Shown: piece by piece, positions 16,024 to 21,937 of the stretch
Layout of the letters: every line of letters starts with the position of its first letter
How positions within the stretch are numbered: position 1 is the first letter of the stretch
Assembly (NCBI GenBank): GCA_001800075.1
Contig: MGUR01000003.1
Coordinates: 38,042 to 59,978, forward strand
DNA: 21,937 nt
Source of the DNA: Elusimicrobia bacterium RIFCSPLOWO2_01_FULL_59_12
GTDB lineage: Bacteria > Elusimicrobiota > Elusimicrobia > 2-01-FULL-59-12
Direction of reading: 5' to 3'
Notes under the pieces: model-generated
What the model was told of the DNA's origin: nothing
The model's input: only the letters and a program-made list of their open reading frames with translations
Database searches by the model: none
Made by a program: the position numbers and the translations under genes

Positions 16024-17024
16024 AAAAAGAGATGCAAGACCTTGTAAATGGCCGCCGCCACCAGCGCGGATGCGGGAATCGTCAATATCCATGCCCAGAC
16101 AATCCGGGTGGCCACCCCCCAGCGGACGGCGGACAGCCGGGTGGTGGCGCCCACCCCCATGATCGCCCCGGTAATGGTGTGCGTCGTGCTCACCGGGATA
16201 CCCGTCAGCGCGGTGCCGATCAGCATGGCCGCGCCCGCTGTCTCCGCGCAAAACCCATGGACGGGCTTGAGTTTGGCGACTTTCTGCCCCATCGTTTTGA
16301 CGATCCGCCATCCTCCGGCATAGGTGCCCAGCCCCATGGCCGCATGGCAGGAGAGAATCACCCACATCGGAACGTTTGCGTCCATCGACAAATGGCCTGA
16401 CGAGATGAGCAGGATATAGATGATCCCCATCGTTTTCTGGGCGTCATTGGTGCCGTGCCCCAGGCTGTAGAAAGCGGCGGAAAGCAATTGCCCTTTGCGA
16501 AAATAGCGGTCGACCTTCGCCGGGGAGCTTTTCTGAAAGAGATTCAGAACGAGCACCATGAAAAAATACCCGAGGATCAACCCCAGCACGGGAGCGATCA
16601 CGATAAAACTGACGATCTTGATAAAACCGGAAGGAATGATCGCCTGCCAGCCCGCTTTCACCACGGCGGCGCCCGCGAAACCGCCGATCAACGCGTGGGA
16701 CGAACTGGTCGGCAGCCCGTAATACCAGGTGATGAGGTCCCATACGATGGCCCCGATCAAACCGCCTAAAATCACCAGCGGATCGGCCACGTCCGCATGA
16801 ATGACGCCTTTCCCGATGGTCGCGGCCACATGCGACCCGAAGAAAAAGGCGGCGATGAAATTAAAGAAGGCCGCCCATGCCACGGCCAGGCGCGGGGTGA
16901 GCACGCGGGTGGAGACGACGGTGGCGATGGAATTGGCGGAATCATGAAATCCGTTGATGTAATCGAAAATCAGCGCGATCGCAATGATCGCGATGACCAG
17001 GTGGAGGGAGGTTGCCTCAGGCAT
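16020..17024 (-). CDS. pit: Low-affinity inorganic phosphate transporter, Pit family
   Basis: 334 residues, about ten membrane helices, of the PHO4/Pit family. The two inverted halves each show the family signature: GFHDSANSIATVV (26-38) and GHGTNDAQKTMG (189-200). The paired GLPTSSSHALIGG (103-115) and GIPVSTTHTITGA (near 285) are also present. Such carriers import phosphate, often as a metal-phosphate complex, using the proton motive force. The gene begins 12 bases after the DUF47 gene and overlaps phoB by 4 bases. No fused regulatory domain is present. Confidence 0.94.
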   Translation of the reverse strand: MPEATSLHLVIAIIAIALIFDYINGFHDSANSIATVVSTRVLTPRLAVAWAAFFNFIAAFFFGSHVAATIGKGVIHADVADPLVILGGLIGAIVWDLITWYYGLPTSSSHALIGGFAGAAVVKAGWQAIIPSGFIKIVSFIVIAPVLGLILGYFFMVLVLNLFQKSSPAKVDRYFRKGQLLSAAFYSLGHGTNDAQKTMGIIYILLISSGHLSMDANVPMWVILSCHAAMGLGTYAGGWRIVKTMGQKVAKLKPVHGFCAETAGAAMLIGTALTGIPVSTTHTITGAIMGVGATTRLSAVRWGVATRIVWAWILTIPASALVAAAIYKVLHLFL

Positions 17025-17036
17025 GGCCGGATCCGC

Positions 17037-17663
17037 CTACGCGTTCTTCACGACGATGCCTTCGATGGTGTTCGCCACGTCCTCGCAGCGGTCGATCGCC
17101 GCCTCGGTGATCTCGTAAACCTCTTTCCATTTGATCACCTCGAGGGGGTCCTTGGCGCCCCTGAAAAGGTTTTGAATCGCCTCTGACAGGGCGCTGTCGC
17201 CCTCGTTTTCCAGGCGGTTGATCTCGATGCAGAAATCCAGCACCCGTCGGGCGTTTTTGAAATCCGCCATTTCCCGGACCGCTTTCTCCACTTCCACAAC
17301 GGCCCTCTCCAGAATATCGGCCAATTTCCCCAAAGGGGGGTCCTGGGTGTTGATGTGATACATCTGCATGCGGTCGCTGACCGCCTGGATGGCGTCCACG
17401 ATGTTGTCGATATCGGTGGTCAGGCCGTGGATATCCTCACGGTCGAACGGCGTGATGAAAGTGCGGTTCAGGCTGTCCATGAGCTCGTGGGTGATGACGT
17501 CGCCTTCATGCTCAAGATCCCGGATTTTTTGGATGAACGGGTGATCGTTGCGGAAATTCTTGACCAGGTCCTGGTAGGTCCGGGCGGTTTCCACCGCGTT
17601 TTTGGCGGCGCGGGAAAACATCTCGAAGAATTTCAGTTCTTTGGGAATCAGTGAAAAAACCAT
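17037..17663 (-). CDS. DUF47 family Pit accessory protein (PhoU-like)
   Basis: 208 residues, all-helical and soluble, of the DUF47 (TIGR00153) family, which is distantly related to PhoU. It carries acidic metal-binding patches such as LEHEGDVITHELMDS and LENEGDSALSEAI, separated by a PhoU-like helical core. Members are usually encoded directly before a pit gene, as here (12 bases apart), and are thought to regulate or support phosphate transport through Pit. An AGGAGG site lies just upstream of ATG 17663 (short spacing of about 4 bases). It is the first gene of the phosphate island in transcription order. Confidence 0.93.
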   Translation of the reverse strand: MVFSLIPKELKFFEMFSRAAKNAVETARTYQDLVKNFRNDHPFIQKIRDLEHEGDVITHELMDSLNRTFITPFDREDIHGLTTDIDNIVDAIQAVSDRMQMYHINTQDPPLGKLADILERAVVEVEKAVREMADFKNARRVLDFCIEINRLENEGDSALSEAIQNLFRGAKDPLEVIKWKEVYEITEAAIDRCEDVANTIEGIVVKNA

Positions 17664-17714
17664 GGGTCCTCCTGTAAATATTCGGGGGGATGCGGCGAAC
17701 TCGATTTCGGGGGA

Positions 17715-17720
17715 ATTGTA
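17715..17720 (-). promoter_or_regulatory. Candidate -10 element before the DUF47-pit-phoBR genes
   Basis: The minus strand reads TACAAT (5 of 6 to consensus) 52 bases before ATG 17663, in the 90-base gap after nnrS. No convincing -35 was found. Weak evidence that the phosphate genes have their own promoter rather than depending on nnrS. Confidence 0.3.
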
Positions 17721-17753
17721 CTAAATGGCTCTCCGCCGGGTTGCACGGTGGAT

Positions 17754-18953
17754 TTATTCGGATTCGGACGTGATTTTGACGGGAGGAGGCTCGATCGGAA
17801 AACGCCACAGCTTCGGGAAAACATACGTCAGCCAGAAGGCGCCGGCCAGGATCCAGGTCCCCGACGCGGCGTGAATCCAGGTCGGGTAGCGCCAGGCGTC
17901 CCATTCGGCGAGGAGCCGGAATCCCATCGCGATCAGAACGGCGATGCCCGTGATCCAAAGCGGGACAAGCCGGGTGTTCAGGAGGGACGCCTGCGCCGCG
18001 TGAGTCAGCACCACGACCAGCGCGAACGAGAAGACCAGGAGGCTGTAGCCGCCGATGAAGAGAATATGCAACCCGGCCAGCCGGTGATCCGGCCAGCCCG
18101 CCTGCACGATCAGCCCCAGCGGGATCATCCCGCAGGCGATGCGGAAGAAATAAACGTACGTTTCTTTCCGGACCATCGGGCGGTAAATCCGGGCGAAAAG
18201 CCCCATATGCAGCAAGACCGCCAGCGCCCGGACCCAGAGGCTGGTTCGGGGATAGAACCGTTCGGACACGAAAGTCCCGGCGATCAGCGCCCCGACCCCG
18301 CCGTGAAACAGCGTCGTCCATACATTTGCGCGCCGGAGGGGAGCGGCCTCGGGATCACTGCCGGGATCGCCCGCATACCCCATCAAAAACGGCGCCAGGT
18401 ATCCGGCGATCCCGAGAACCAGGCAGAGAACATACCCCACCTGCAGCATCTGGCGGCCGGTTTCCATCACCGCGTAGCTTTTCAGGCCGAAGCCGCTGGC
18501 CATCATCAGGAGCGAACCCGCGACCGCCTGGGCCAGGCCGAGGCCGACCAGCAGGAAAGACGCCGGGGGTTTCTTCGTCCGCCTGGGAAAGCGGCGCGCG
18601 GCGAAAACGGCGGCGACGGCGATCGCCGCCAGGAAGCAGGTCTGGGCGGCCTGCCAGTGTTTCTCCAGTGTCAGCACGATGAAGAGGAATTCCGCGGCCC
18701 AAGCGGCGCCCCATTCAAAAACGGACGCCGGGGAAGCGCCCAGAAACCGGGGAAGCGCGGTCATCAGAAAGCCGAAGACGAAGCACGTGAGAAACCCCTG
18801 AATCTGAAGCGTGGCGTGCAGGAAGGAGTCGCTTTCCTTCAGCCAGCCGACGCTCCAGAGCGCCCAATGGCCCACGCCGACCAGCCCCGCCAGCACGCCG
18901 AGCGGAAAAAAGACGCGGTAAGGCCCCAGGCGGATCAGCTCCAAGCGGTTCAT
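17754..18953 (-). CDS. nnrS: NnrS family membrane protein (nitric oxide-associated)
   Basis: 399 residues from ATG 18953, with about twelve membrane helices. NnrS features are visible, including HATLQIQGFLTCFVFGFL with TALPRFL in the early part, and repeated His-bearing helices in the second half (LHILFIGGYSLLV; TWIHAASG). NnrS proteins are heme-containing membrane proteins that help cells resist nitric oxide; the mechanism is not settled. An in-frame ATG at 19049 would add 32 residues, but it lies upstream of the predicted promoter, so 18953 is preferred; no ribosome site is obvious there. Divergent from nrfHA, which fits a shared nitrite/NO role. Confidence 0.85.
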   Translation of the reverse strand: MNRLELIRLGPYRVFFPLGVLAGLVGVGHWALWSVGWLKESDSFLHATLQIQGFLTCFVFGFLMTALPRFLGASPASVFEWGAAWAAEFLFIVLTLEKHWQAAQTCFLAAIAVAAVFAARRFPRRTKKPPASFLLVGLGLAQAVAGSLLMMASGFGLKSYAVMETGRQMLQVGYVLCLVLGIAGYLAPFLMGYAGDPGSDPEAAPLRRANVWTTLFHGGVGALIAGTFVSERFYPRTSLWVRALAVLLHMGLFARIYRPMVRKETYVYFFRIACGMIPLGLIVQAGWPDHRLAGLHILFIGGYSLLVFSFALVVVLTHAAQASLLNTRLVPLWITGIAVLIAMGFRLLAEWDAWRYPTWIHAASGTWILAGAFWLTYVFPKLWRFPIEPPPVKITSESE

Positions 18954-18980
18954 CGGAAAAGAACGCGGTTCACAGCCGCG

Positions 18981-18986
18981 AATATA
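18981..18986 (-). promoter_or_regulatory. -10 element of the nnrS promoter
   Basis: The minus strand reads TATATT (5 of 6 to consensus). A transcript would start near 18974, giving a leader of about 21 bases before ATG 18953. The dyad at 19006-19025 is then centred at -41.5. Confidence 0.5.
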
Positions 18987-19005
18987 ATGAATTGTCGACC
19001 CACGG

Positions 19006-19025
19006 ACTATGATCACCATCATAGT
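19006..19025. promoter_or_regulatory. Perfect 20-bp dyad, candidate FNR/CRP-family site between nnrS and nrfH
   Basis: The bases read ACTATGAT-CACC-ATCATAGT, two perfect 8-base arms around a 4-base spacer. The core TGAT-N4-ATCA equals the core of the FNR site (TTGAT-N4-ATCAA) and differs only in the outermost pair. It lies in the 160-base gap between divergent nnrS and nrfH. Relative to the predicted nnrS start its centre is at -41.5, the class II activator position. No equally good promoter was found towards nrfH, whose ATG is about 98 bases from the centre. Confidence 0.6.
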
Positions 19026-19113
19026 GAACGGGAAAATCAAATTGCACACTCGCGGAGGGAAGGACAGGCGCGATGGAACGGCGACCCAGGACAGGAATTC
19101 CTAGAATAGCCCC

Positions 19114-19578
19114 ATGAGATTGCCGCCGCAGGCCGCCGGAGCCGTTCCGGCCGTTCTTCTGGGAATCGCCTTCGGGTTATGCGCGTACACGTTTCATTAC
19201 GCGAAAGGGACATCCTACTTGACCAACAATCCGGCCGCGTGCGCCAACTGCCACGTCATGCAGAGTCAACATGACAGCTGGATCAAATCCAGCCACCGGT
19301 CCGTGGCCGCCTGCAATGATTGCCACACGCCGCGCGCCGCGGTTCCAAAATATCTCACCAAAGCCTCCAACGGGTTCTGGCATTCGTTCGCGTTTACAAC
19401 AGGCCGTTTCCATGAACCCATCCGGATCAAGGAACGCAATCTCCGCATCGTCAACAACGCCTGCAAGAGCTGCCACCAGGACATCGTCCAAGCGATCGAC
19501 CACCCCAAGGCGCCCTCGTTTTCCTGCATTCAATGCCATCCATCCGTCGGCCATCCCGATCCAGGAGGAGCTCCATGA
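19114..19578 (+). CDS. nrfH: Tetraheme quinol dehydrogenase subunit NrfH (NapC/NirT family)
   Basis: 154 residues. One N-terminal membrane helix (about 10-28) anchors the protein; the rest faces the periplasm. Four CxxCH heme sites are seen at Cys43 (CANCH), Cys67 (CNDCH), Cys117 (CKSCH) and Cys138 (CIQCH). Met49, two residues after the first heme His, matches the CxxCHxM arrangement of NrfH, in which Met is the unusual heme-1 ligand. It takes electrons from menaquinol and passes them to NrfA, whose start overlaps this stop by 4 bases. No strong ribosome site precedes ATG 19114, but no better in-frame start exists. Confidence 0.94.
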   Translation: MRLPPQAAGAVPAVLLGIAFGLCAYTFHYAKGTSYLTNNPAACANCHVMQSQHDSWIKSSHRSVAACNDCHTPRAAVPKYLTKASNGFWHSFAFTTGRFHEPIRIKERNLRIVNNACKSCHQDIVQAIDHPKAPSFSCIQCHPSVGHPDPGGAP

Positions 19579-20960
19579 AGGGACGTTTTCGACTTATCGC
19601 GCTCGCGCTCCTATCCGCGGCGGCGGCGCTCGGCGCGGCGGCGCTTCTGATCAATATCATGGAGCGCAAGCAGGAGGCGAAAAACCCGTTTTACCGCGTC
19701 GTGGAACTGGATGACGACACGACCGACCCGGAAGTTTGGGGGAAGAACTTTCCCTTTCAATACGACGGCTACAAGCGCACGGTCGACATGGAGCGCACGC
19801 GCTTCGGAGGCAGCGAAGCCGTCCCTCGAAAAGTCACGCCCGACGACCCGCGAACGGTGACGGCCCCTTCCAAACTCGACGAGTTCCCTCAATTGCGCAC
19901 CCTGTGGGCGGGGTATGCGTTCTCCGTCGATTACCGGAAAAAACGCGGGCACGCCTACATGCTGGAAGATCAGCTTTTCACGCAGCGGCAAAAATACAAA
20001 CCCCAGCCCGGAACGTGCCTGCACTGCCACGCGTCCGTCTATGCGCCCTACAAGCACGCGGGGGGCGGCGACCTCATCAAGGGGTTTGAAAAACTGAACC
20101 CGCTGCCTTACAGCCAAGCGCGCAAATCGGTCACGCACCCGGTGAGCTGCATCGACTGCCACGACCCTAAAACGATGCAGCTGCGCGTGACCCGCCCGGC
20201 CTTCCTGGAGGGCCTCCGCGCCCTGAAAGCCTCGCAAGGCGTCCAAAACTATGACGTGAATCTCATGGCCACGCGCCAGGAAATGCGCACCTACGCGTGC
20301 GCCCAGTGCCATGTGGAGTACTACTTCAAGGGGAAAACGAAACGATTAACGTACCCCTGGGCGAAAGGCGTGAAGGTGGACCAGATTCTCGCTTATTACG
20401 AGGAAGAAGGTTTCACGGACTGGGTCCATGAATTGACCGGCGCCCCGGTTTTGAAGGCCCAGCATCCGGAATTTGAAACCTGGAGCCAGGGGATTCACGC
20501 CCGTTCCGGCGTCTCCTGCGCCGACTGCCATATGCCCTACACGCGCGTCGGCGCTCTCAAGATCTCCGATCATCATGTACGCAGCCCGCTCTTAAACATC
20601 AATCGCGCCTGCCAAACGTGTCATAAATGGCCGGAAGCGGAACTTAAAGCGCGCGTTGAAACGATTCAGGGGCGGACCGATCACATGATGCGCCTGGCTC
20701 TCGACGCCCTGGTGGACTTGATCCGGGACCTGCAGGCGGCCCGCCGGATGGGCGTGAAAGAACCCGACCTGGCGGACGCCTACCGTTGGCAGCGAAAAGC
20801 GCAGTTTTTCGTGGATTTTGTGAATGCGGAAAATTCCACGGGCTTCCATGCCCCCCAGGAATCCCTGCGCATCCTCGGAGAATCCATTGACGCCAGCCGG
20901 AAGGGACAGATGAGCCTTCGTCAACTTCGGGCATCAAGCGGCGAGTCGGGTGTTTTCTGA
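19575..20960 (+). CDS. nrfA: Cytochrome c nitrite reductase NrfA, CxxCH type
   Basis: 461 residues from ATG 19575 (an AGGAGGAG site precedes it; a start at 19533 would lie within nrfH). An N-terminal helix (about 6-27) serves as signal or anchor. Five heme sites: Cys148 (CLHCH), Cys192 (CIDCH), Cys242 (CAQCH), Cys315 (CADCH), Cys346 (CQTCH). The first, the catalytic heme, has His instead of the usual Lys (CxxCK). Active-site residues are present: Arg124 (RGHAY), Tyr249 (CHVEYYF) and His297 (KAQHPEFETW). The calcium ligands Glu248, Lys294 and Gln296 also look intact. It reduces nitrite to ammonium in the periplasm and can reduce NO. Its 3' end overlaps the convergent PAS gene by 27 bases. Confidence 0.95.
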   Translation: MKGRFRLIALALLSAAAALGAAALLINIMERKQEAKNPFYRVVELDDDTTDPEVWGKNFPFQYDGYKRTVDMERTRFGGSEAVPRKVTPDDPRTVTAPSKLDEFPQLRTLWAGYAFSVDYRKKRGHAYMLEDQLFTQRQKYKPQPGTCLHCHASVYAPYKHAGGGDLIKGFEKLNPLPYSQARKSVTHPVSCIDCHDPKTMQLRVTRPAFLEGLRALKASQGVQNYDVNLMATRQEMRTYACAQCHVEYYFKGKTKRLTYPWAKGVKVDQILAYYEEEGFTDWVHELTGAPVLKAQHPEFETWSQGIHARSGVSCADCHMPYTRVGALKISDHHVRSPLLNINRACQTCHKWPEAELKARVETIQGRTDHMMRLALDALVDLIRDLQAARRMGVKEPDLADAYRWQRKAQFFVDFVNAENSTGFHAPQESLRILGESIDASRKGQMSLRQLRASSGESGVF

Positions 20961-21937
20961 AATCTTCTCGGCGGTGGGGATCTCGATCGGGGGCTTCTGC
21001 TGGGCGGCGTGGGAACCGGCGCGGATCTGCATGACCATGCGGGCGATCGAATTGACGAACAGGCTGATGAAAACGATGAACGCCGCGTGCAGGGAGGCCT
21101 GGCCCCATCCCACGGCCCCCTCCAACCCGCGGGAATAGTAAATCCCTAAAAGGGACCCGGCCGAAATGACCGCGGTCCAGAATGTCCGGCTCCAGTCCGC
21201 ATACAGGGCCGTGGCGACGGGCGTCAGGACAAAGAGCAGCCACATCGGCCCCCAGAACGTCCCCAGCATATACACCAAAAAGACATTCCCTAGAAAATTG
21301 GTCGCCAGGCGCGTGTAGCCGATCTTCTTGGCCCAGGGGATATGTTTGCGCGCCAGCGCCACCGACACCTCGTTGAAGATGAACAGGAAAAGCAGGAGGC
21401 CGATGGACACGTGCTTGGCCCAGGTTTCGGCGAAACCGATCCAGACCCCGGCCAGCACCAGGATGGACGCGAACGGCGTAAAAAAGCGGTCGACGGTGCG
21501 GATGAACTGCGCCTGCAGGGGCAGAGGGATATACCGTGTGATGTCCTGGAAGGTCATCCCGATGCCGACGGGATGGCCCTTGGCGTCCCGAAGGACCAGG
21601 GTGCCGTAGCCGAGCGTGACTTTTTCGCCGTCCCGGTGGGTCGCGAGCTCCTGGCGGTTGACCGGGGTTTGGCTCTGGCAGGTGGACAAGAGGACTTTCA
21701 CGACTTTGGGATGATCGGCCAGCGCCTTGTGGCACTCGGCGCCGGGTTCGATCGATTCCGGCGGCAGGCCGAGCAGCTGTTCGGCCATCTGGTTGATGCC
21801 GCGGATTTTCCCTTGAAGATCGATAAAGATGAGCCCGCCGGGGAGGTTCCTCAAAGCGATGTCCAGAAAGCGGTGGGAGTCCATCAGCGGGATCAGCCGG
21901 GTGATGTCCTGGAAATTCATCCCGACGCCGACCGGCT
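20934..21937 (-). CDS. PAS-domain membrane protein without a kinase domain (N terminus outside window)
   Basis: The frame is open to the window's right edge (codons before the Met at 21920 read PVGVG), so the true start lies beyond. Counting from that Met: the tail of one PAS module, a full PAS domain (about 16-135, with LPGGLIFIDLQGKIRGINQM and a closing FQDITRYIP), and then about six membrane helices (145-300) and a short basic tail. No HisKA, GGDEF or other output domain follows. The two FQDIT ends are near-identical copies 363 bases apart, in frame. The gene may be a redox- or ligand-sensing membrane protein; the membrane part was not recognised. It converges on, and overlaps, nrfA by 27 bases. 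Confidence 0.75.
   Translation of the reverse strand, partial: PVGVGMNFQDITRLIPLMDSHRFLDIALRNLPGGLIFIDLQGKIRGINQMAEQLLGLPPESIEPGAECHKALADHPKVVKVLLSTCQSQTPVNRQELATHRDGEKVTLGYGTLVLRDAKGHPVGIGMTFQDITRYIPLPLQAQFIRTVDRFFTPFASILVLAGVWIGFAETWAKHVSIGLLLFLFIFNEVSVALARKHIPWAKKIGYTRLATNFLGNVFLVYMLGTFWGPMWLLFVLTPVATALYADWSRTFWTAVISAGSLLGIYYSRGLEGAVGWGQASLHAAFIVFISLFVNSIARMVMQIRAGSHAAQQKPPIEIPTAEKISENTRLAA

Noticed and set aside
18954..19049. N-terminal extension of nnrS to ATG 19049.
   Set aside because: It spans the predicted promoter and the dyad and adds residues not typical of NnrS.
19093..19102. AGGAATTCCT perfect palindrome just before nrfH.
   Set aside because: Too short, with no matching half-sites or promoter spacing; likely chance.
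17748..19109. A 453-codon plus-strand open frame antisense to nnrS.
   Set aside because: Low-complexity Arg/Pro/Gly/Gln-rich translation typical of a shadow; nnrS on the other strand is clearly the gene.

Overview
The window comes from a GC-rich diderm (Gram-negative type) bacterium. It encodes several outer-membrane beta-barrels, secreted proteins with Sec signal peptides and a periplasmic-type cytochrome c nitrite reductase. The gene mix (all-CxxCH NrfA, SQR-like flavoprotein, PstSCAB with a dedicated porin, TTG starts) does not identify a phylum. An uncultivated anaerobic lineage such as Elusimicrobiota or a deltaproteobacterium-like group is only a guess. No rRNA, tRNA, CRISPR, transposase, phage or plasmid genes were seen.

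Layout. (1) 1-3307, plus strand: the 3' part of a LolA-like lipoprotein-sorting gene, a beta-barrel protein and an SQR-like FAD oxidoreductase, tightly packed. (2) 3405-6601, plus strand: a small secreted Cys/His protein, a porin, a ZnuA-type metal-binding protein and a ZnuB-type permease. No ATPase gene accompanies them. (3) 6626-17663, minus strand: a phosphate island. In transcription order it holds a DUF47 Pit-accessory protein, pit, phoB, phoR, a 56-aa coiled-coil microprotein with an ideal Shine-Dalgarno site, a porin, pstS, pstC, pstA, pstB, a MITE-like inverted repeat, phoU and a secreted protein of unknown function. (4) 17754-20960: nnrS (minus) divergent from nrfH-nrfA (plus). A 20-bp FNR/CRP-type palindrome lies between them. 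(5) 20934-21937, minus strand: the 3' part of a gene for a PAS-domain membrane protein that overlaps the end of nrfA.

How the genes work together. Region 3 combines a high-affinity ABC phosphate importer, a low-affinity carrier, an outer-membrane entry porin and the PhoR/PhoB sensor pair with PhoU feedback. It is close to a complete phosphate-scavenging and sensing unit. Region 4 is a nitrite-to-ammonium (and NO-handling) module: NrfH passes quinol electrons to NrfA, and NnrS is a membrane protein linked to NO stress. The palindrome sits exactly where a class II FNR-type activator would act on nnrS. Region 2 is a metal-uptake cluster lacking its ATPase. Region 1 is probably the tail of an RND/MMPL-associated envelope operon whose first genes lie outside the window.

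The most useful items to check are the 56-aa microprotein, the CxxCH NrfA with its FNR-like site, the ATPase-less metal ABC cluster, the flavoprotein coupled to an outer-membrane operon, and the PAS-membrane protein with duplicated PAS modules.
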